Part shown: positions 23,247 to 31,910 of the stretch, piece by piece
Layout: each line of letters starts with the position of its first letter
Numbering within the stretch: the stretch's first letter is position 1
Assembly (NCBI GenBank): GCA_964573705.1
Contig: CAZNLT010000044.1
Span: forward strand, 1-38,246
DNA length: 38,246 bases
Source: JAABSQ01 sp964573705
GTDB taxonomy: Bacteria > Desulfobacterota > Desulfobacteria > Desulfobacterales > Desulfococcaceae
Direction: 5' to 3'
Program-made: the position numbers and the translations under genes
The notes under the pieces: model-generated
The model's input: only the letters and a program-made list of their open reading frames with translations
Databases searched by the model: none
Told to the model about the DNA's origin: nothing

Positions 23247-24686
23247 ATGCCGAGAACCAAGATTGTATGCACCATCGGTCCGGCCAGCGGGTCCGAAGCG
23301 GTGATCCGACAGATGATACAAAACGGAATGAGTGTGGCCCGGCTCAATTTTTCCCACGGCACCCATGAAGAGCACGGAAAAAAGATCGAGATGATCCGGG
23401 CCATCTCCGAAGACATGGATATTCCGGTGGCCATTCTTCAGGACCTGTGCGGACCCAAAATCCGGGTGGGCGATATTCAGGAATCGGGTATTCGGCTGGA
23501 GCCCGGGGAAAGCCTGTTTCTGACCACCGAGGCGATCATCGGGAAAGAAAACCGGGTGTCGGTCTCCTACCCCACCCTGCCCTCGGAGGTGAATGTCGGG
23601 GACCGCATTCTGCTGGCCGACGGCATGATGGAGCTGGAGGTCCAGGAAACCACCACCACCGACATCCGCACCGAGGTGATCATCGGCGGCACCCTCACCT
23701 CTCACAAGGGGATCAACCTGCCGTCGGGCACTCTCAACACCCCCGCCCTTACCGAAAAAGACCGGAAGGACCTGCTCTTCGGACTTCAGAACGACGTGGA
23801 TTACGTGGCCCTCTCCTTTGTCCGTTCCGCTGAAGACATCCGCGATATCAAGAAAATCATCCGGGATGAGGGGCGACAGGCGCCGGTCATCGCCAAAATG
23901 GAAAAACACGAGGCGGTGGACAACGTGGATGAGATCATGGAGATCACCGACGGAATCATGGTGGCCCGAGGAGACTTGGGGGTAGAGATTCCCCTGGAGC
24001 AGGTGCCGTCCATCCAGAAAATGCTGGTGCGAAAGGCCAACGAGCGCGGCAAACCGGTGATTATCGCCACTCAGATGCTCCGCTCGATGGTGGATGCGCC
24101 GCGTCCCACGCGGGCCGAGGCCACCGATGTGGCCAATGCGGTTCTGGACGGGACTGACGCCGTTATGCTCTCGGAGGAGACCGCGACCGGGAACTACCCG
24201 GCCGAAGCGGTTGAGTTCATGGCCAGAATCGCCGCCACCGCCATCCATGAATTCGACCATGCCCGCTATATGGAGCTGCTGCCCCAGCGCGACGTTTCGG
24301 AATCGGTGGCCTACGCCTCCTGCATCCTGGCCGACCATTTGCAGGCCAAGGCGATTTTGGGGACCACCCGGTCGGGGTCCACCGCCAAGCACATCTCCCG
24401 GTTCAAACCCAAGCCGCTGATCATCGCCCTGTCGCCGGACAAAAAGGTGGTCCGCCAGCTGGCCCTTTACTGGGGCTGCTGTCCGGCTTATGTGCCCGAC
24501 ACCGAGGATACCGACCAGCGCATTCAGCTCGCAGCCGAATCCGCCCTTCGGACCGGGTATGTTTCCACCGGAGACCTGGTGGTCATCACCGCCGGGCTGC
24601 CGGTATGGGTGGAAGGCACCACCAACATGCTACGGGTCATGCGGCTGGGAAATCAGGGCAGTGAACGGCCGGCCCGGCAGCCGTAA
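23247..24686 (+). CDS. pyk: Pyruvate kinase
   Basis: 479 residues, full length. It converts PEP and ADP to pyruvate and ATP (the reverse is unfavourable). The N-terminus TKIVCTIGPASGS, MSVARLNFSHGTHEEH with the substrate-binding Arg, the catalytic Lys in VIAKMEKHEAV, GIMVARGDLGVEIP with the metal-binding acids, and ATQMLRSMVDAPRPTRAEAT are all present. The C-terminal allosteric domain (TRSGSTAKHISRFKP to VEGTTNMLRV) is complete. AGGAGG precedes the ATG. It lies downstream of the GntR gene and of the PEP carboxylase remnant, so two PEP-consuming genes sit side by side, with only this one intact. No terminator is clear in the 18 bp before the convergent aat gene. Confidence 0.97.
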   Translation: MPRTKIVCTIGPASGSEAVIRQMIQNGMSVARLNFSHGTHEEHGKKIEMIRAISEDMDIPVAILQDLCGPKIRVGDIQESGIRLEPGESLFLTTEAIIGKENRVSVSYPTLPSEVNVGDRILLADGMMELEVQETTTTDIRTEVIIGGTLTSHKGINLPSGTLNTPALTEKDRKDLLFGLQNDVDYVALSFVRSAEDIRDIKKIIRDEGRQAPVIAKMEKHEAVDNVDEIMEITDGIMVARGDLGVEIPLEQVPSIQKMLVRKANERGKPVIIATQMLRSMVDAPRPTRAEATDVANAVLDGTDAVMLSEETATGNYPAEAVEFMARIAATAIHEFDHARYMELLPQRDVSESVAYASCILADHLQAKAILGTTRSGSTAKHISRFKPKPLIIALSPDKKVVRQLALYWGCCPAYVPDTEDTDQRIQLAAESALRTGYVSTGDLVVITAGLPVWVEGTTNMLRVMRLGNQGSERPARQP

Positions 24687-24704
24687 GGGAATACGGGCAT
24701 ATCC

Positions 24705-25439
24705 TCAGGAAAGGATCAGATCCGCTTCATACCCGGACCAATTCTCCGGACCGGAATCCCTGGAAAGGGTGCGCCGAAGCAGGTCGCGGTATTCCCGGTG
24801 GCGCAGGGGCGAGGCGCCCATCCGCAGCATGTGGGCGGTCACCTGCTGGCAGTCGATGAAATCGAGCCGGTGGGGCGCCCGCATTCGGCACAGGGCAAAC
24901 AGGGCCAGTTTGGAGGTGTTCGCCGTCCGCGAAAACATCGATTCGCCGAAAAAGGCCCGTCCGAAGACCAGCCCGTACAACCCCCCGCAGAGTTGATCCT
25001 CCTGATCATATATCTCCACGCTGTGGGCGATCCGTAGCACATGCAGGGCGCAATAGGCATCGATCATGTTTCGGGTGATCCAGGTCCCCTTCTCGCCTTT
25101 TCGCGGAATGGCGGCGCAGTTTTCCATCACCCCCCGAAAATCCCGGTCGAAACGGATGGTGTATTTTTTCTGCCGGGCCAGTTTGCGCAGGCTTCGGGAG
25201 GCCCGAAACCGGTTGGGGAACAGTACCAGACGAGGGTCGGGAGAAAACCAGGGGATGGGGGCTTCACCGGTCCAGGGAAAACAGCCCTTGGTGTAGGCTT
25301 CGATGATCGTGGGCACCGACAGGTCCCCGCCCACATAGACCAGGCCGAATTCATCCGGAAAAAACTCCCTGGGCAGCACGTGCTCCCGTTGACCGGTGGC
25401 CAACTCCGACATCAACTGCCGCACAACAGGGGTGGTCAT
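24705..25439 (-). CDS. aat: Leucyl/phenylalanyl-tRNA-protein transferase
   Basis: 244 residues. Transfers Leu or Phe from tRNA to proteins with N-terminal Lys or Arg, marking them for ClpS/ClpAP degradation (N-end rule). Signatures are GLVYVGGDLSVPTIIEAYTK, GCFPWTGEAPIPWFSPDPRL, TWITRNMIDAYCALH, GGLYGLVFGRAFFGESMFSR and RLDFIDCQQVTAHMLRMGAS. AAGGGG lies upstream of the ATG at 25439. The start codon overlaps the stop of a small upstream ORF by four bases. The usual partner genes clpS and clpA are not in the window. Confidence 0.96.
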   Translation of the reverse strand: MTTPVVRQLMSELATGQREHVLPREFFPDEFGLVYVGGDLSVPTIIEAYTKGCFPWTGEAPIPWFSPDPRLVLFPNRFRASRSLRKLARQKKYTIRFDRDFRGVMENCAAIPRKGEKGTWITRNMIDAYCALHVLRIAHSVEIYDQEDQLCGGLYGLVFGRAFFGESMFSRTANTSKLALFALCRMRAPHRLDFIDCQQVTAHMLRMGASPLRHREYRDLLRRTLSRDSGPENWSGYEADLILS

Positions 25440-25693
25440 GACCCGTCCCCTTTCTGAACGAGTGCCGATCGATCCCGACCCCAGGCCGCTTCGGAAGAAA
25501 ACCCGAGCTTTTGATAAAAAGCCTGAATCGGGCTCGGGATGAACGCCGGCCAGTCGCCGGGTTGGGGCGGCGGTATCGGGTCGGAATCCGGTCCCGGAGT
25601 GAAAGCCCGTTGCACAGATTTCGGTCGACCGCCCGTATGGCCGATCGCCGCTTGCCGTTTTTCACCGGTGGGGGTATGACATGCCATAATCAT
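25436..25693 (-). CDS. Possible small protein translationally coupled to aat
   Basis: 85 residues from the ATG at 25693, preceded by GGGAAGAG. The frame extends further up to 25756 with a hydrophobic stretch (MIFFNFIPIFLMFLVSFGKR), so a longer membrane-anchored form is possible, but no ribosome binding site supports it. The sequence is Pro-rich (TPGPDSDPIPPPQPGDWPAF) with a C-terminal FYQKLGFSSEAAWGRDRSAL. Its stop shares ATGA with the aat start, the classic arrangement for coupled translation. No family recognised; part of the frame may be chance. Confidence 0.4.
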   Translation of the reverse strand: MIMACHTPTGEKRQAAIGHTGGRPKSVQRAFTPGPDSDPIPPPQPGDWPAFIPSPIQAFYQKLGFSSEAAWGRDRSALVQKGDGS

Positions 25694-25892
25694 CGGTCTC
25701 TTCCCGAACGATACAAGAAACATCAGGAATATGGGAATGAAATTGAAAAATATCATGTAGAGATGTGAGATTTATAAAAACGGTATTATACTATAAAATG
25801 CGCAGACAGAAGGGAGATGTCAAGATTGAACCGAAGCCCACACTGCAATGGGGAATCGGTTATGCGGAAACTGCACCGAGAGAGGAGATTCG

Positions 25893-26708
25893 ATGATTAC
25901 GTTTTTGCAACAACTCAATCCGATTGTTCATGCCTTAATCGCCACTCTTTTTACCTGGCTTGTCACCGCGGCCGGTGCATCACTGGTTTTCGGCACCATA
26001 CGGATGAACGCCAAGCTGATGGATTCCATGTTGGGATTCGCCGCCGGTGTGATGATCGCGGCCAGTTTCTGGTCTCTCTTGGCGCCGGGCATCGATATGG
26101 CCGAGCAGATGGGATTGAACCCGTGGCTGACAGCGGCGATCGGTTTTCTGACCGGCGGCATCTTCATGCGGCTCACCGATATGGTGCTGCCTCATCTGCA
26201 TCTGAATCAGGACCTGGACCAGCAGGAAGGCGTCGAAACCACCTGGCGCCGCTCTACCTTGCTGGTCCTGGCTATCACTCTTCACAACATTCCCGAGGGC
26301 CTGGCGGTGGGCGTCGGCTTCGGCGCGGTGGCCGCCGGGATCGAATCCGCGAACATGGGCGGCGCCATCGCCCTGGCCATCGGCATCGGCCTTCAGAATT
26401 TTCCCGAAGGGGCCGCCGTGGCCCTTCCCCTGCGACGGGAAGGGATGAGCCGTTGGAAGGCCTTTCTGTTGGGCCAGGCATCCGGCGTTGTTGAACCCAT
26501 CGCCGGCGTCATCGGGGCCGCCTTTGTCCTCCATATGCGCAACATCCTCCCTTACGCCCTCTGCTTTGCCGCCGGCGCCATGATCTTCGTGGTCGTGGAA
26601 GAACTGATCCCCGAATCCCAGCGCACCGACGCCCATATCGACACCGTGACCCTGGCCACCATGGGCGGGTTTACGGTGATGATGATTCTGGATGTGGCCC
26701 TGGGATAA
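25893..26708 (+). CDS. ZIP-family metal transporter
   Basis: 271 residues from the ATG at 25893 (GAGAGGAGA upstream; a start at 25848 has no site). About eight hydrophobic helices. The metal-binding helices read LAITLHNIPEGLAVGVGFGA and AIALAIGIGLQNFPEGAAVA, with the family's HN-PEG and N-PEG motifs. The cytoplasmic loop after helix 3 contains PHLHLNQDLDQQEG, a likely metal-sensing or binding loop. It resembles ZupT/GufA proteins importing zinc or other divalent ions. It stands alone, and a long palindrome follows 30 bp downstream. Confidence 0.93.
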   Translation: MITFLQQLNPIVHALIATLFTWLVTAAGASLVFGTIRMNAKLMDSMLGFAAGVMIAASFWSLLAPGIDMAEQMGLNPWLTAAIGFLTGGIFMRLTDMVLPHLHLNQDLDQQEGVETTWRRSTLLVLAITLHNIPEGLAVGVGFGAVAAGIESANMGGAIALAIGIGLQNFPEGAAVALPLRREGMSRWKAFLLGQASGVVEPIAGVIGAAFVLHMRNILPYALCFAAGAMIFVVVEELIPESQRTDAHIDTVTLATMGGFTVMMILDVALG

Positions 26709-26738
26709 AAAAAAGAGGGCCATGAGCACCATTTCGGC

Positions 26739-26821
26739 CACCCCGGGATATTTTCTCCGGCCCGGCAAGAACTCGCATTCGCTCAGACAGCTTCCCGGGC
26801 CGGAGAAAATATCCCGGGGTG
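26739..26821. repeat. Long palindromic intergenic element
   Basis: A perfect 27-bp inverted repeat: the arm 26739-26765 (starting CACCCCGGGATATTTTCTCC) is matched exactly by 26795-26821. They enclose a 29-base loop containing GAACTCGC and GCTCAGACAGC. It lies between the ZIP gene and the DUF4442 gene. There is no T-run, so it is not an ordinary terminator, although it could block transcription. Its layout is shared by the element at 32716-32825. Confidence 0.9.
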
Positions 26822-26849
26822 ACCTACCGATAGTTCAGACTCGACCGGA

Positions 26850-27368
26850 ATGATAATCAAAGCCAAAAGGAGCGCACTTGTGAATCCGACCCTGTTTAAG
26901 CTGATGCTCAACCTCTATCCCCCCTACCTCGGCACCGGCATCCGCATTACCCGCGTCACCCCGGACTATCGGGAAATCCTGGTTGAAATGAAAATGCGGT
27001 TTTACAACCACAACTACGTCGGCACCCACTTCGGCGGAAGCCTCTACGCCATGACCGACCCCTTTTACATGCTGATGCTGATCCAGGTCCTGGGCCGCGA
27101 CTTCATCGTCTGGGACAAAACCGGCGCCATCGAGTTCGTGGCCCCCTGCCGGGGCACCGTCCGCGCCCGATTCATCGTGAACGATGAAATGGTTCAGGAC
27201 ATCAAAGCCCAGACCTCGAACGGCGAGAAATACCTGCCCGAGTATGCAGTCGACATCACCGATGACCAGGACCGGGTGGTGGCACGGGTGCAAAAGACGC
27301 TCTATATTCGGCGGAAGGATCGGGGGGGAATTCGAAACAGCCGTTGTATCGGCGGCCGTTTTCAGTGA
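26850..27368 (+). CDS. DUF4442 (hotdog-fold, thioesterase-like) protein with altered C-terminus
   Basis: 172 residues. The fold is read from LFKLMLNLYPPYLGTGIRIT, YREILVEMKMRFYNHNYVGT, HFGGSLYAMTDPFYMLMLIQ, IVWDKTGAIEFVAPCRGTVR and the closing VARVQKTLYIRRK. This pattern matches DUF4442 proteins of the hotdog superfamily, whose members often act on acyl-CoA or acyl-ACP; the reaction here is unknown. The last 15 residues (RGGIRNSRCIGGRFQ) lie past the family's usual end and are antisense to the remnant nitrilase gene. The original stop codon has therefore probably been lost in a deletion that joined the two convergent genes. The core looks intact and may still work. The ATG at 26850 has no strong site upstream; GTG at 26880 is an alternative. 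Confidence 0.8.
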   Translation: MIIKAKRSALVNPTLFKLMLNLYPPYLGTGIRITRVTPDYREILVEMKMRFYNHNYVGTHFGGSLYAMTDPFYMLMLIQVLGRDFIVWDKTGAIEFVAPCRGTVRARFIVNDEMVQDIKAQTSNGEKYLPEYAVDITDDQDRVVARVQKTLYIRRKDRGGIRNSRCIGGRFQ

Positions 27369-27618
27369 CCGGCCGAGATCCCAGAACCACCGGAACAGAC
27401 AATTCCGGCAGTCGATCCATCCATTCGCCATGAGCCGCTACGGATGCATTCCATACCTCAGCATCCACCTCATCGGTTTTGGCGATCCAGGGATAAAACG
27501 GCATCTCCGGCAGCAGCACCCAGTCGCTCTTTTGATCAGACACATGCTTGACCAGTCCATTCCAATCCGCCGCCAGGCCTTCGGGATCATTCCGGAATTC
27601 GCATACCGTGACTTTCAT
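27256..27618 (-). pseudogene. Truncated nitrilase/carbon-nitrogen hydrolase N-terminus
   Basis: From the ATG at 27618 (AAGAAGGGGGG upstream) the product reads MKVTVCEFRNDPEGLAADWN, then SDWVLLPEMPFYPWIA with the catalytic Glu of the nitrilase superfamily, and VPVVLGSRPVTENGRRYNG. After about 96 codons (near 27330) the frame passes into the antisense of the DUF4442 gene and ends at 27256. The catalytic Lys and Cys regions are missing; the full family is 260-300 residues. A deletion between two convergent genes is the simplest explanation. Confidence 0.75.
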
Positions 27619-27722
27619 TTTAAATCCCCCCTTCTTCGGCTTCACCCGGTTGTTTCCTTCCGTAAAACCGAAGGGAACCGGAAAAAAATGCCTTTGCATA
27701 CCCCCGAAAACCTGCTCTCGGG

Positions 27723-28712
27723 CTATCGGTTTGCCGCCACCGCGTTTACTTCCGGAAGTTCCAGGGGGAACCGCATCCAAACCGATTCTTCCACCGGCCG
27801 CATCCAGAGCTCCCCGTTGGACAGGATCGCGAATATAGTGCGATCCTTTTGAAGAAAGCGGATTACCATATCATTTTTCCACGGCGTTTTCATCCCCCGG
27901 GAAGCGTCGCGCCAGGTGTCGCCGCCGTCGGTGGATTCCTCGATCCGCCCGTTTCGGGAAACCCCCTCTGCCGGCCCGACGATCAAATGCTCGGGGTCTT
28001 TCAAATCGACCCAGACCGCTCGAATATAGCACCGGTACAGCCGCTTCCAGGACTCTCCGCCGTCCAAAGACCGGTAGAGTCCGCCCCCTGTCGGGGCGGT
28101 GACCAGGTCGGCGGAAGAGGGATGAACAGTCACGGAATGGACATCGGGATGGATCATTTCCCCGAAATCCCGCTCCAGGTCCGGTTTGCCGTCGCTGCCT
28201 TCGACCAGATGCCAGGCATTTCCGCCGTCCTCTGAAACAAGAAGACCGCCGACCTCCACGGCCGCATAGATTCGAGGAAGCGGCGCCTGAGTTTCGGCGA
28301 TGGCGAAGCCCCGCACACATCCGGCATTGGGGGAATACGGCAGAAACCAGCCGTGGGTTTTCCGCAGCACGGCCACTTCAGGATGATCCCGCCAGGACCG
28401 GCCGTCATCGCTGGAGACGAAAATCCCCGCCGGTTCCGTACCGGCCAGAAAGAATTCGGATATTTTTCTGGCGCCGGCCACCCACCGAATATGTCGAATA
28501 TCCAGGCCGGCATCGGCCGCGCTCCAGGATTCGCCCTCGTCGGGGGAACGCCGAATGCCGTTTTCGGTGCCGACCAGCACAGTATTGACGGATACGGCGA
28601 CACTGGTCAGCGGGGTATCGATCAAGGCGTGTTTTTGAAACCGCCATTCCCCGTCTGTTTGGGCGGCGATAAACAATCCCACGGAGGTGGCGATATAAAG
28701 GTATGGTGACAT
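27723..28712 (-). CDS. Asp-box (BNR/sialidase-like) beta-propeller protein
   Basis: 329 residues. At least five Asp-box motifs (S-x-D-x-G-x-x-W) recur: SPDEGESWSAA, SSDDGRSWRDH, SEDGGNAWHLV, SLDGGESWKRL and STDGGDTWRDA, each closing one blade of a propeller. No signal peptide is visible: it starts MSPYLYIATSVGLFIAAQTD, which is itself a blade strand. Sialidase catalytic residues (the arginine triad) are not apparent, so it is more likely a binding or assembly protein of the photosystem-II-assembly-factor-like type. It starts 9 bp after the stop of the upstream small gene and is probably in one operon with it. Confidence 0.8.
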   Translation of the reverse strand: MSPYLYIATSVGLFIAAQTDGEWRFQKHALIDTPLTSVAVSVNTVLVGTENGIRRSPDEGESWSAADAGLDIRHIRWVAGARKISEFFLAGTEPAGIFVSSDDGRSWRDHPEVAVLRKTHGWFLPYSPNAGCVRGFAIAETQAPLPRIYAAVEVGGLLVSEDGGNAWHLVEGSDGKPDLERDFGEMIHPDVHSVTVHPSSADLVTAPTGGGLYRSLDGGESWKRLYRCYIRAVWVDLKDPEHLIVGPAEGVSRNGRIEESTDGGDTWRDASRGMKTPWKNDMVIRFLQKDRTIFAILSNGELWMRPVEESVWMRFPLELPEVNAVAANR

Positions 28713-28721
28713 GGTGATTTC

Positions 28722-29108
28722 CTAACTTTTCGCCTTTTGATCATGATAATCGGTGATATGATCATAGATGTCCTCCGGAAACTGCAAGTCTTTGTAGACA
28801 TTACAGCCGTCCGGATCATCCGGATTGGGGCAGATCGGGAAATCCTGCTCCTGCTGCCATTCCAGAATGCGCTCCCGCTTGGGCGGGCTGTATCCCTTGC
28901 TGGTCACTTGGTACCACAGGGACCGGGCTTCCCGTTCATGGAAATCGGGATTCTTTTGAAGATAGGCAATCAGCTCTTCTTCCTCCAGAAAATGGCGTGC
29001 GACCATCGTAAACACCAGTCGGCCGTAGTGGCCGATGTCTTCCCCCGAATCCAAGGCGTCGAGCAGGTGGGCCATCATGTCGTTTTTTCTGAGATCCTCT
29101 AAAGCCAT
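28722..29108 (-). CDS. Conserved-type protein of unknown function
   Basis: 128 residues from the ATG at 29108, with GAGGAAA upstream; longer readings to 29192 are less well supported. The N-terminus MALEDLRKNDMMAHLLDALD and HYGRLVFTMVARHFLEEEEL are helical. The C-terminal part PPKRERILEWQQEQDFPICP is followed by NPDDPDGCNVYKDLQFPEDI, containing two Cys about 11 residues apart. I recall similar proteins in related bacteria, without function. It precedes the Asp-box gene with 9 bp between them. It is soluble, without signal or membrane segment. Confidence 0.7.
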   Translation of the reverse strand: MALEDLRKNDMMAHLLDALDSGEDIGHYGRLVFTMVARHFLEEEELIAYLQKNPDFHEREARSLWYQVTSKGYSPPKRERILEWQQEQDFPICPNPDDPDGCNVYKDLQFPEDIYDHITDYHDQKAKS

Positions 29109-29184
29109 AATTTCCTCATCTTTTTCAGCGACAAGCCGGGACCGGGACCGGTAACGAATCGTCATCCATCCGACCGGATCGACC

Positions 29185-29214
29185 CGGTTCATCTCGGTTC
29201 ATCTCGGTTCATGT
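29185..29214. repeat. Short tandem repeat (CGGTTCATCT x3)
   Basis: Three adjacent 10-bp copies, the last with GT in place of CT at its end, in the divergent intergenic region between the minus-strand gene at 28722 and the AAA-ATPase-like gene. Confidence 0.75.
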
Positions 29215-29310
29215 TCGGGTTCATTTCAAGTCTATTTCTACTAAGACAAAGGTATGCCTTGAAGGTCCGTTTTTCAACCGCACGCCGAATATGCAAGGAG
29301 GCCCTGCCAC

Positions 29311-31062
29311 ATGCCGCCAACTTTTTCTTCAAAAAACATGGAATCTACGGTAACATCCAATCAAAAGGATTTCACCATGCCCCCGACCGACCGACCGAAA
29401 AGAAAGCTGCCCATCGGCATCTCCGACTTCCGAATGCTTCGGGAGGAGGACCGCCATTATGTGGACAAGACCTTCTTCATTCGAGACGTTATCGATGCCT
29501 CAGGCCAGGTGCTTCTGTTTCCCCGCCCCCGCCGGTTCGGCAAGACCTTGAACCTGAGTATGCTTCGATATTTCTTGGAAAACGGGGATGCGGACCTTCG
29601 CCCGCTTTTTGAAGGGCTGCAGATCGCTGAAGACTCGGCTTCTCTGGTTCATTTCGGCAAATATCCGGTCATCTATCTGACTTTTAAAGACCTAAAATCC
29701 CTCCGATGGGAGGATTGCTTTGCCGGTATCCAGCGGATGATTGCATGGGAAATCCTGCGCCATCAGGACAGAATCGGCAGCAACACCCTTTCATCCGCGG
29801 TCTCGCAAGGGCTTGAAGCCCTCGTCAACCTCACCGCCGCCCCCAAAGATTACGAAGACAGTCTTCACACCTTGAGCGATCTGCTCTACCTTGCATACGG
29901 CGAAAAAACGGTCATTCTGATCGATGAATACGACACTCCGATCCATGCGGGTTTCACGAACGACTATTTCGAAGAAGTGATCGCTTTCATGCGCAATTTT
30001 CTCAGCGGAGGGCTCAAAGACAACACACATCTTTTCAAAGGCGTCCTGACCGGCATCTTACGGGTGGCAAAAGAATCGGTGTTTTCCGGTTTGAACAACC
30101 TCGTGGTCTACACCCTCCTGGATGAACCTTTCAACACCGCTTTCGGCTTTACCCAGGCGGAAACAGACCATTTGCTGAAAAGCATCGGAATGTCCCAACG
30201 AATTACGGATGCGACCGACTGGTACAACGGCTACTGTTTCGGCGGAGAAACTGTCTACAATCCCTGGTCCCTGTTGAACTTTATGGACAGATCTGAGGAA
30301 CCACCGGCACCTTACTGGGTCAACACCGCCGATCCCGGCCTGATCGATCGCCTGGCGACCCGGGGCGGCCGGGAACTGCGGCAGGAGATCGGCATCCTGC
30401 TCGAAGGCGGCGCCATCGAGAAGCCGATCACCGATGCCATCGTGCTTCGCGACCTGGAGCAGGGGGATCAACTGCTCTGGAGTTTTCTGCTTTTCAGCGG
30501 CTATTTGAAGCCCGGCAAAAAAACCGGCACTGAAACCTGGGAACTGCAGATTCCCAACCGCGAAGTGGAACTCATCTATCGCCGCATGGTACGGCGCTGG
30601 TTCACCGAAAAAACCGATTCCAACCGCATTGAGAGCCTATTAAAGGCGCTTACGGCCGGTGAAGTGGAAGACTTCGAAGAACTTCTTTCCGGCATCGTGC
30701 GACAGGTCCTGAGCTGGCACGACACCGCCGGACCGGAACCCGAGCAGTTCTATCATGCCTTCATCCTCGGGCTTCTGGTGTGGCTGGAGGGAGAATACGA
30801 AGTCCGAAGCAACCGGGAGTCGGGCCTGGGCCGGTATGACGCCATGCTCATCCCCCGGGACCGGACCCGAAAAGGTATCGTTCTGGAGTTTAAAAAGGTG
30901 AACGAACGCCGAAAGGAAACCCCGGAACAGGCTTTGGAGACCGCTTTAAAACAGATGGAGAGTCGCCGGTACGCCGAGGAACTTACCGCCCTCGGGATCA
31001 CCGATATTCTGAAACTGGCCCTGGTCTTTCGAGGCAAGGAATTGTGGATACGAGAGGGTTAA
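29311..31062 (+). CDS. AAA-ATPase-like protein with PD-(D/E)XK nuclease domain
   Basis: 583 residues from 29311 (AAGGAGG nine bases upstream); a start at 29377 with AAAAGGA fits the family's usual beginning LPIGISDFRMLREEDRHYVD equally well. From the 29311 start, the Walker A-like loop RPRRFGKT is at 72-79 and Walker B is VILIDEYDTPI. WYNGYCFGGETVYNPWSLLN is a family hallmark. The C-terminal domain SGLGRYDAMLIP with IVLEFKKV gives the Asp and Glu-x-Lys of a PD-(D/E)XK nuclease fold. The combination matches the AAA-ATPase-like (PF09820) plus PF08011 family, abundant and multi-copy in some anaerobes. Its biological role is not established, though defence or mobile-element association has been suspected. 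Confidence 0.9.
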   Translation: MPPTFSSKNMESTVTSNQKDFTMPPTDRPKRKLPIGISDFRMLREEDRHYVDKTFFIRDVIDASGQVLLFPRPRRFGKTLNLSMLRYFLENGDADLRPLFEGLQIAEDSASLVHFGKYPVIYLTFKDLKSLRWEDCFAGIQRMIAWEILRHQDRIGSNTLSSAVSQGLEALVNLTAAPKDYEDSLHTLSDLLYLAYGEKTVILIDEYDTPIHAGFTNDYFEEVIAFMRNFLSGGLKDNTHLFKGVLTGILRVAKESVFSGLNNLVVYTLLDEPFNTAFGFTQAETDHLLKSIGMSQRITDATDWYNGYCFGGETVYNPWSLLNFMDRSEEPPAPYWVNTADPGLIDRLATRGGRELRQEIGILLEGGAIEKPITDAIVLRDLEQGDQLLWSFLLFSGYLKPGKKTGTETWELQIPNREVELIYRRMVRRWFTEKTDSNRIESLLKALTAGEVEDFEELLSGIVRQVLSWHDTAGPEPEQFYHAFILGLLVWLEGEYEVRSNRESGLGRYDAMLIPRDRTRKGIVLEFKKVNERRKETPEQALETALKQMESRRYAEELTALGITDILKLALVFRGKELWIREG

Positions 31063-31099
31063 TACCGACTTCAGCCCGTTTCCGAGGAGAATCACTTTC

Positions 31100-31910
31100 A
31101 TGAACGTCATCATCATCGGCGGATCATGGGGCTGGTGGGGGAATCCGGCTCCGGAAAAAGCGTGACCGTTCAGGCGGCCATGGGACTGATCCAGACCCCG
31201 GGGGAGATCGTGGCCGGGGACATCCGATGGAAAGGGCAATCTCTGGTCGGCAGAGCCGGTGAAGCGTATCTGAAGCAAGTTCGAGGCAAGGAAATCTCCA
31301 TGATCTTTCAGGACCCGATGACCTCCCTCAACCCGGTCTTCACCATCGGCGCCCAGATCACCGAGGTGCTCCGCCACCACCTCGGAATGACCAAGAATCA
31401 GGCCAGGCGGCGGGCGATCGAACTCCTGGCGCTGGTCAACATTACCGCACCCGAAAGCCGCCTGAAACAGCACCCGGATGAATTCTCCGGCGGCATGCGG
31501 CAGCGGGTCATGATCGCCATGGTCCTGGCCTGTGAACCGGAACTGCTCATCGCCGACGAGCCCACCACCGCCCTCGATGTCACCATTCAAGCCCAGATCC
31601 TGGAGCTGATCGCCGCCTTCAGAAGCGGCTCGGCCTGTCGGTGATCATGATCACCCACGACCTCGGGGTCATCGCTCAACTCTGCGATCGGGTGGCGGTA
31701 ATGTACGCCGGGGAAATCGTGGAGGTCGGCCCGGCCGAGGAGATCTTCTATCGGCCGCAGCATCCCTACACCCAGGGGCTGCTTAGAGCCACCCCGAGTC
31801 TCGAAACCTATACGGAGCGGATGATCACCATCGAGGGGGTGCCCCCGAACCTGATCTCCCCGCCCAGAGGATGCGCCTTTTCCCCGCGATGCGACCGGGC
31901 CCGGGAGTGA
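31100..31910 (+). pseudogene. oppD/dppD remnant: truncated both ends and frameshifted
   Basis: A ribosome binding site and start (GAGGAGA, ATG at 31100, MNVIIIGG) belong to another gene. From 31126 the sequence becomes an oligopeptide ABC ATPase, in a different frame, beginning at Walker A (MGLVGESGSGKSVTVQAAMG). It has MIFQDPMTSLNPVFTIGAQI, FSGGMRQRVMIAMVLACEPE and LLIADEPTTALDVTIQAQIL, then shifts frame after LELIAAF. VIMITHDLGVIAQLCDRVAV continues from 31641, consistent with one C lost from a CCC run near 31618. It ends early at RCDRARE (31910). The roughly 30 residues before Walker A and the C-terminal tail are missing. Confidence 0.85.
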
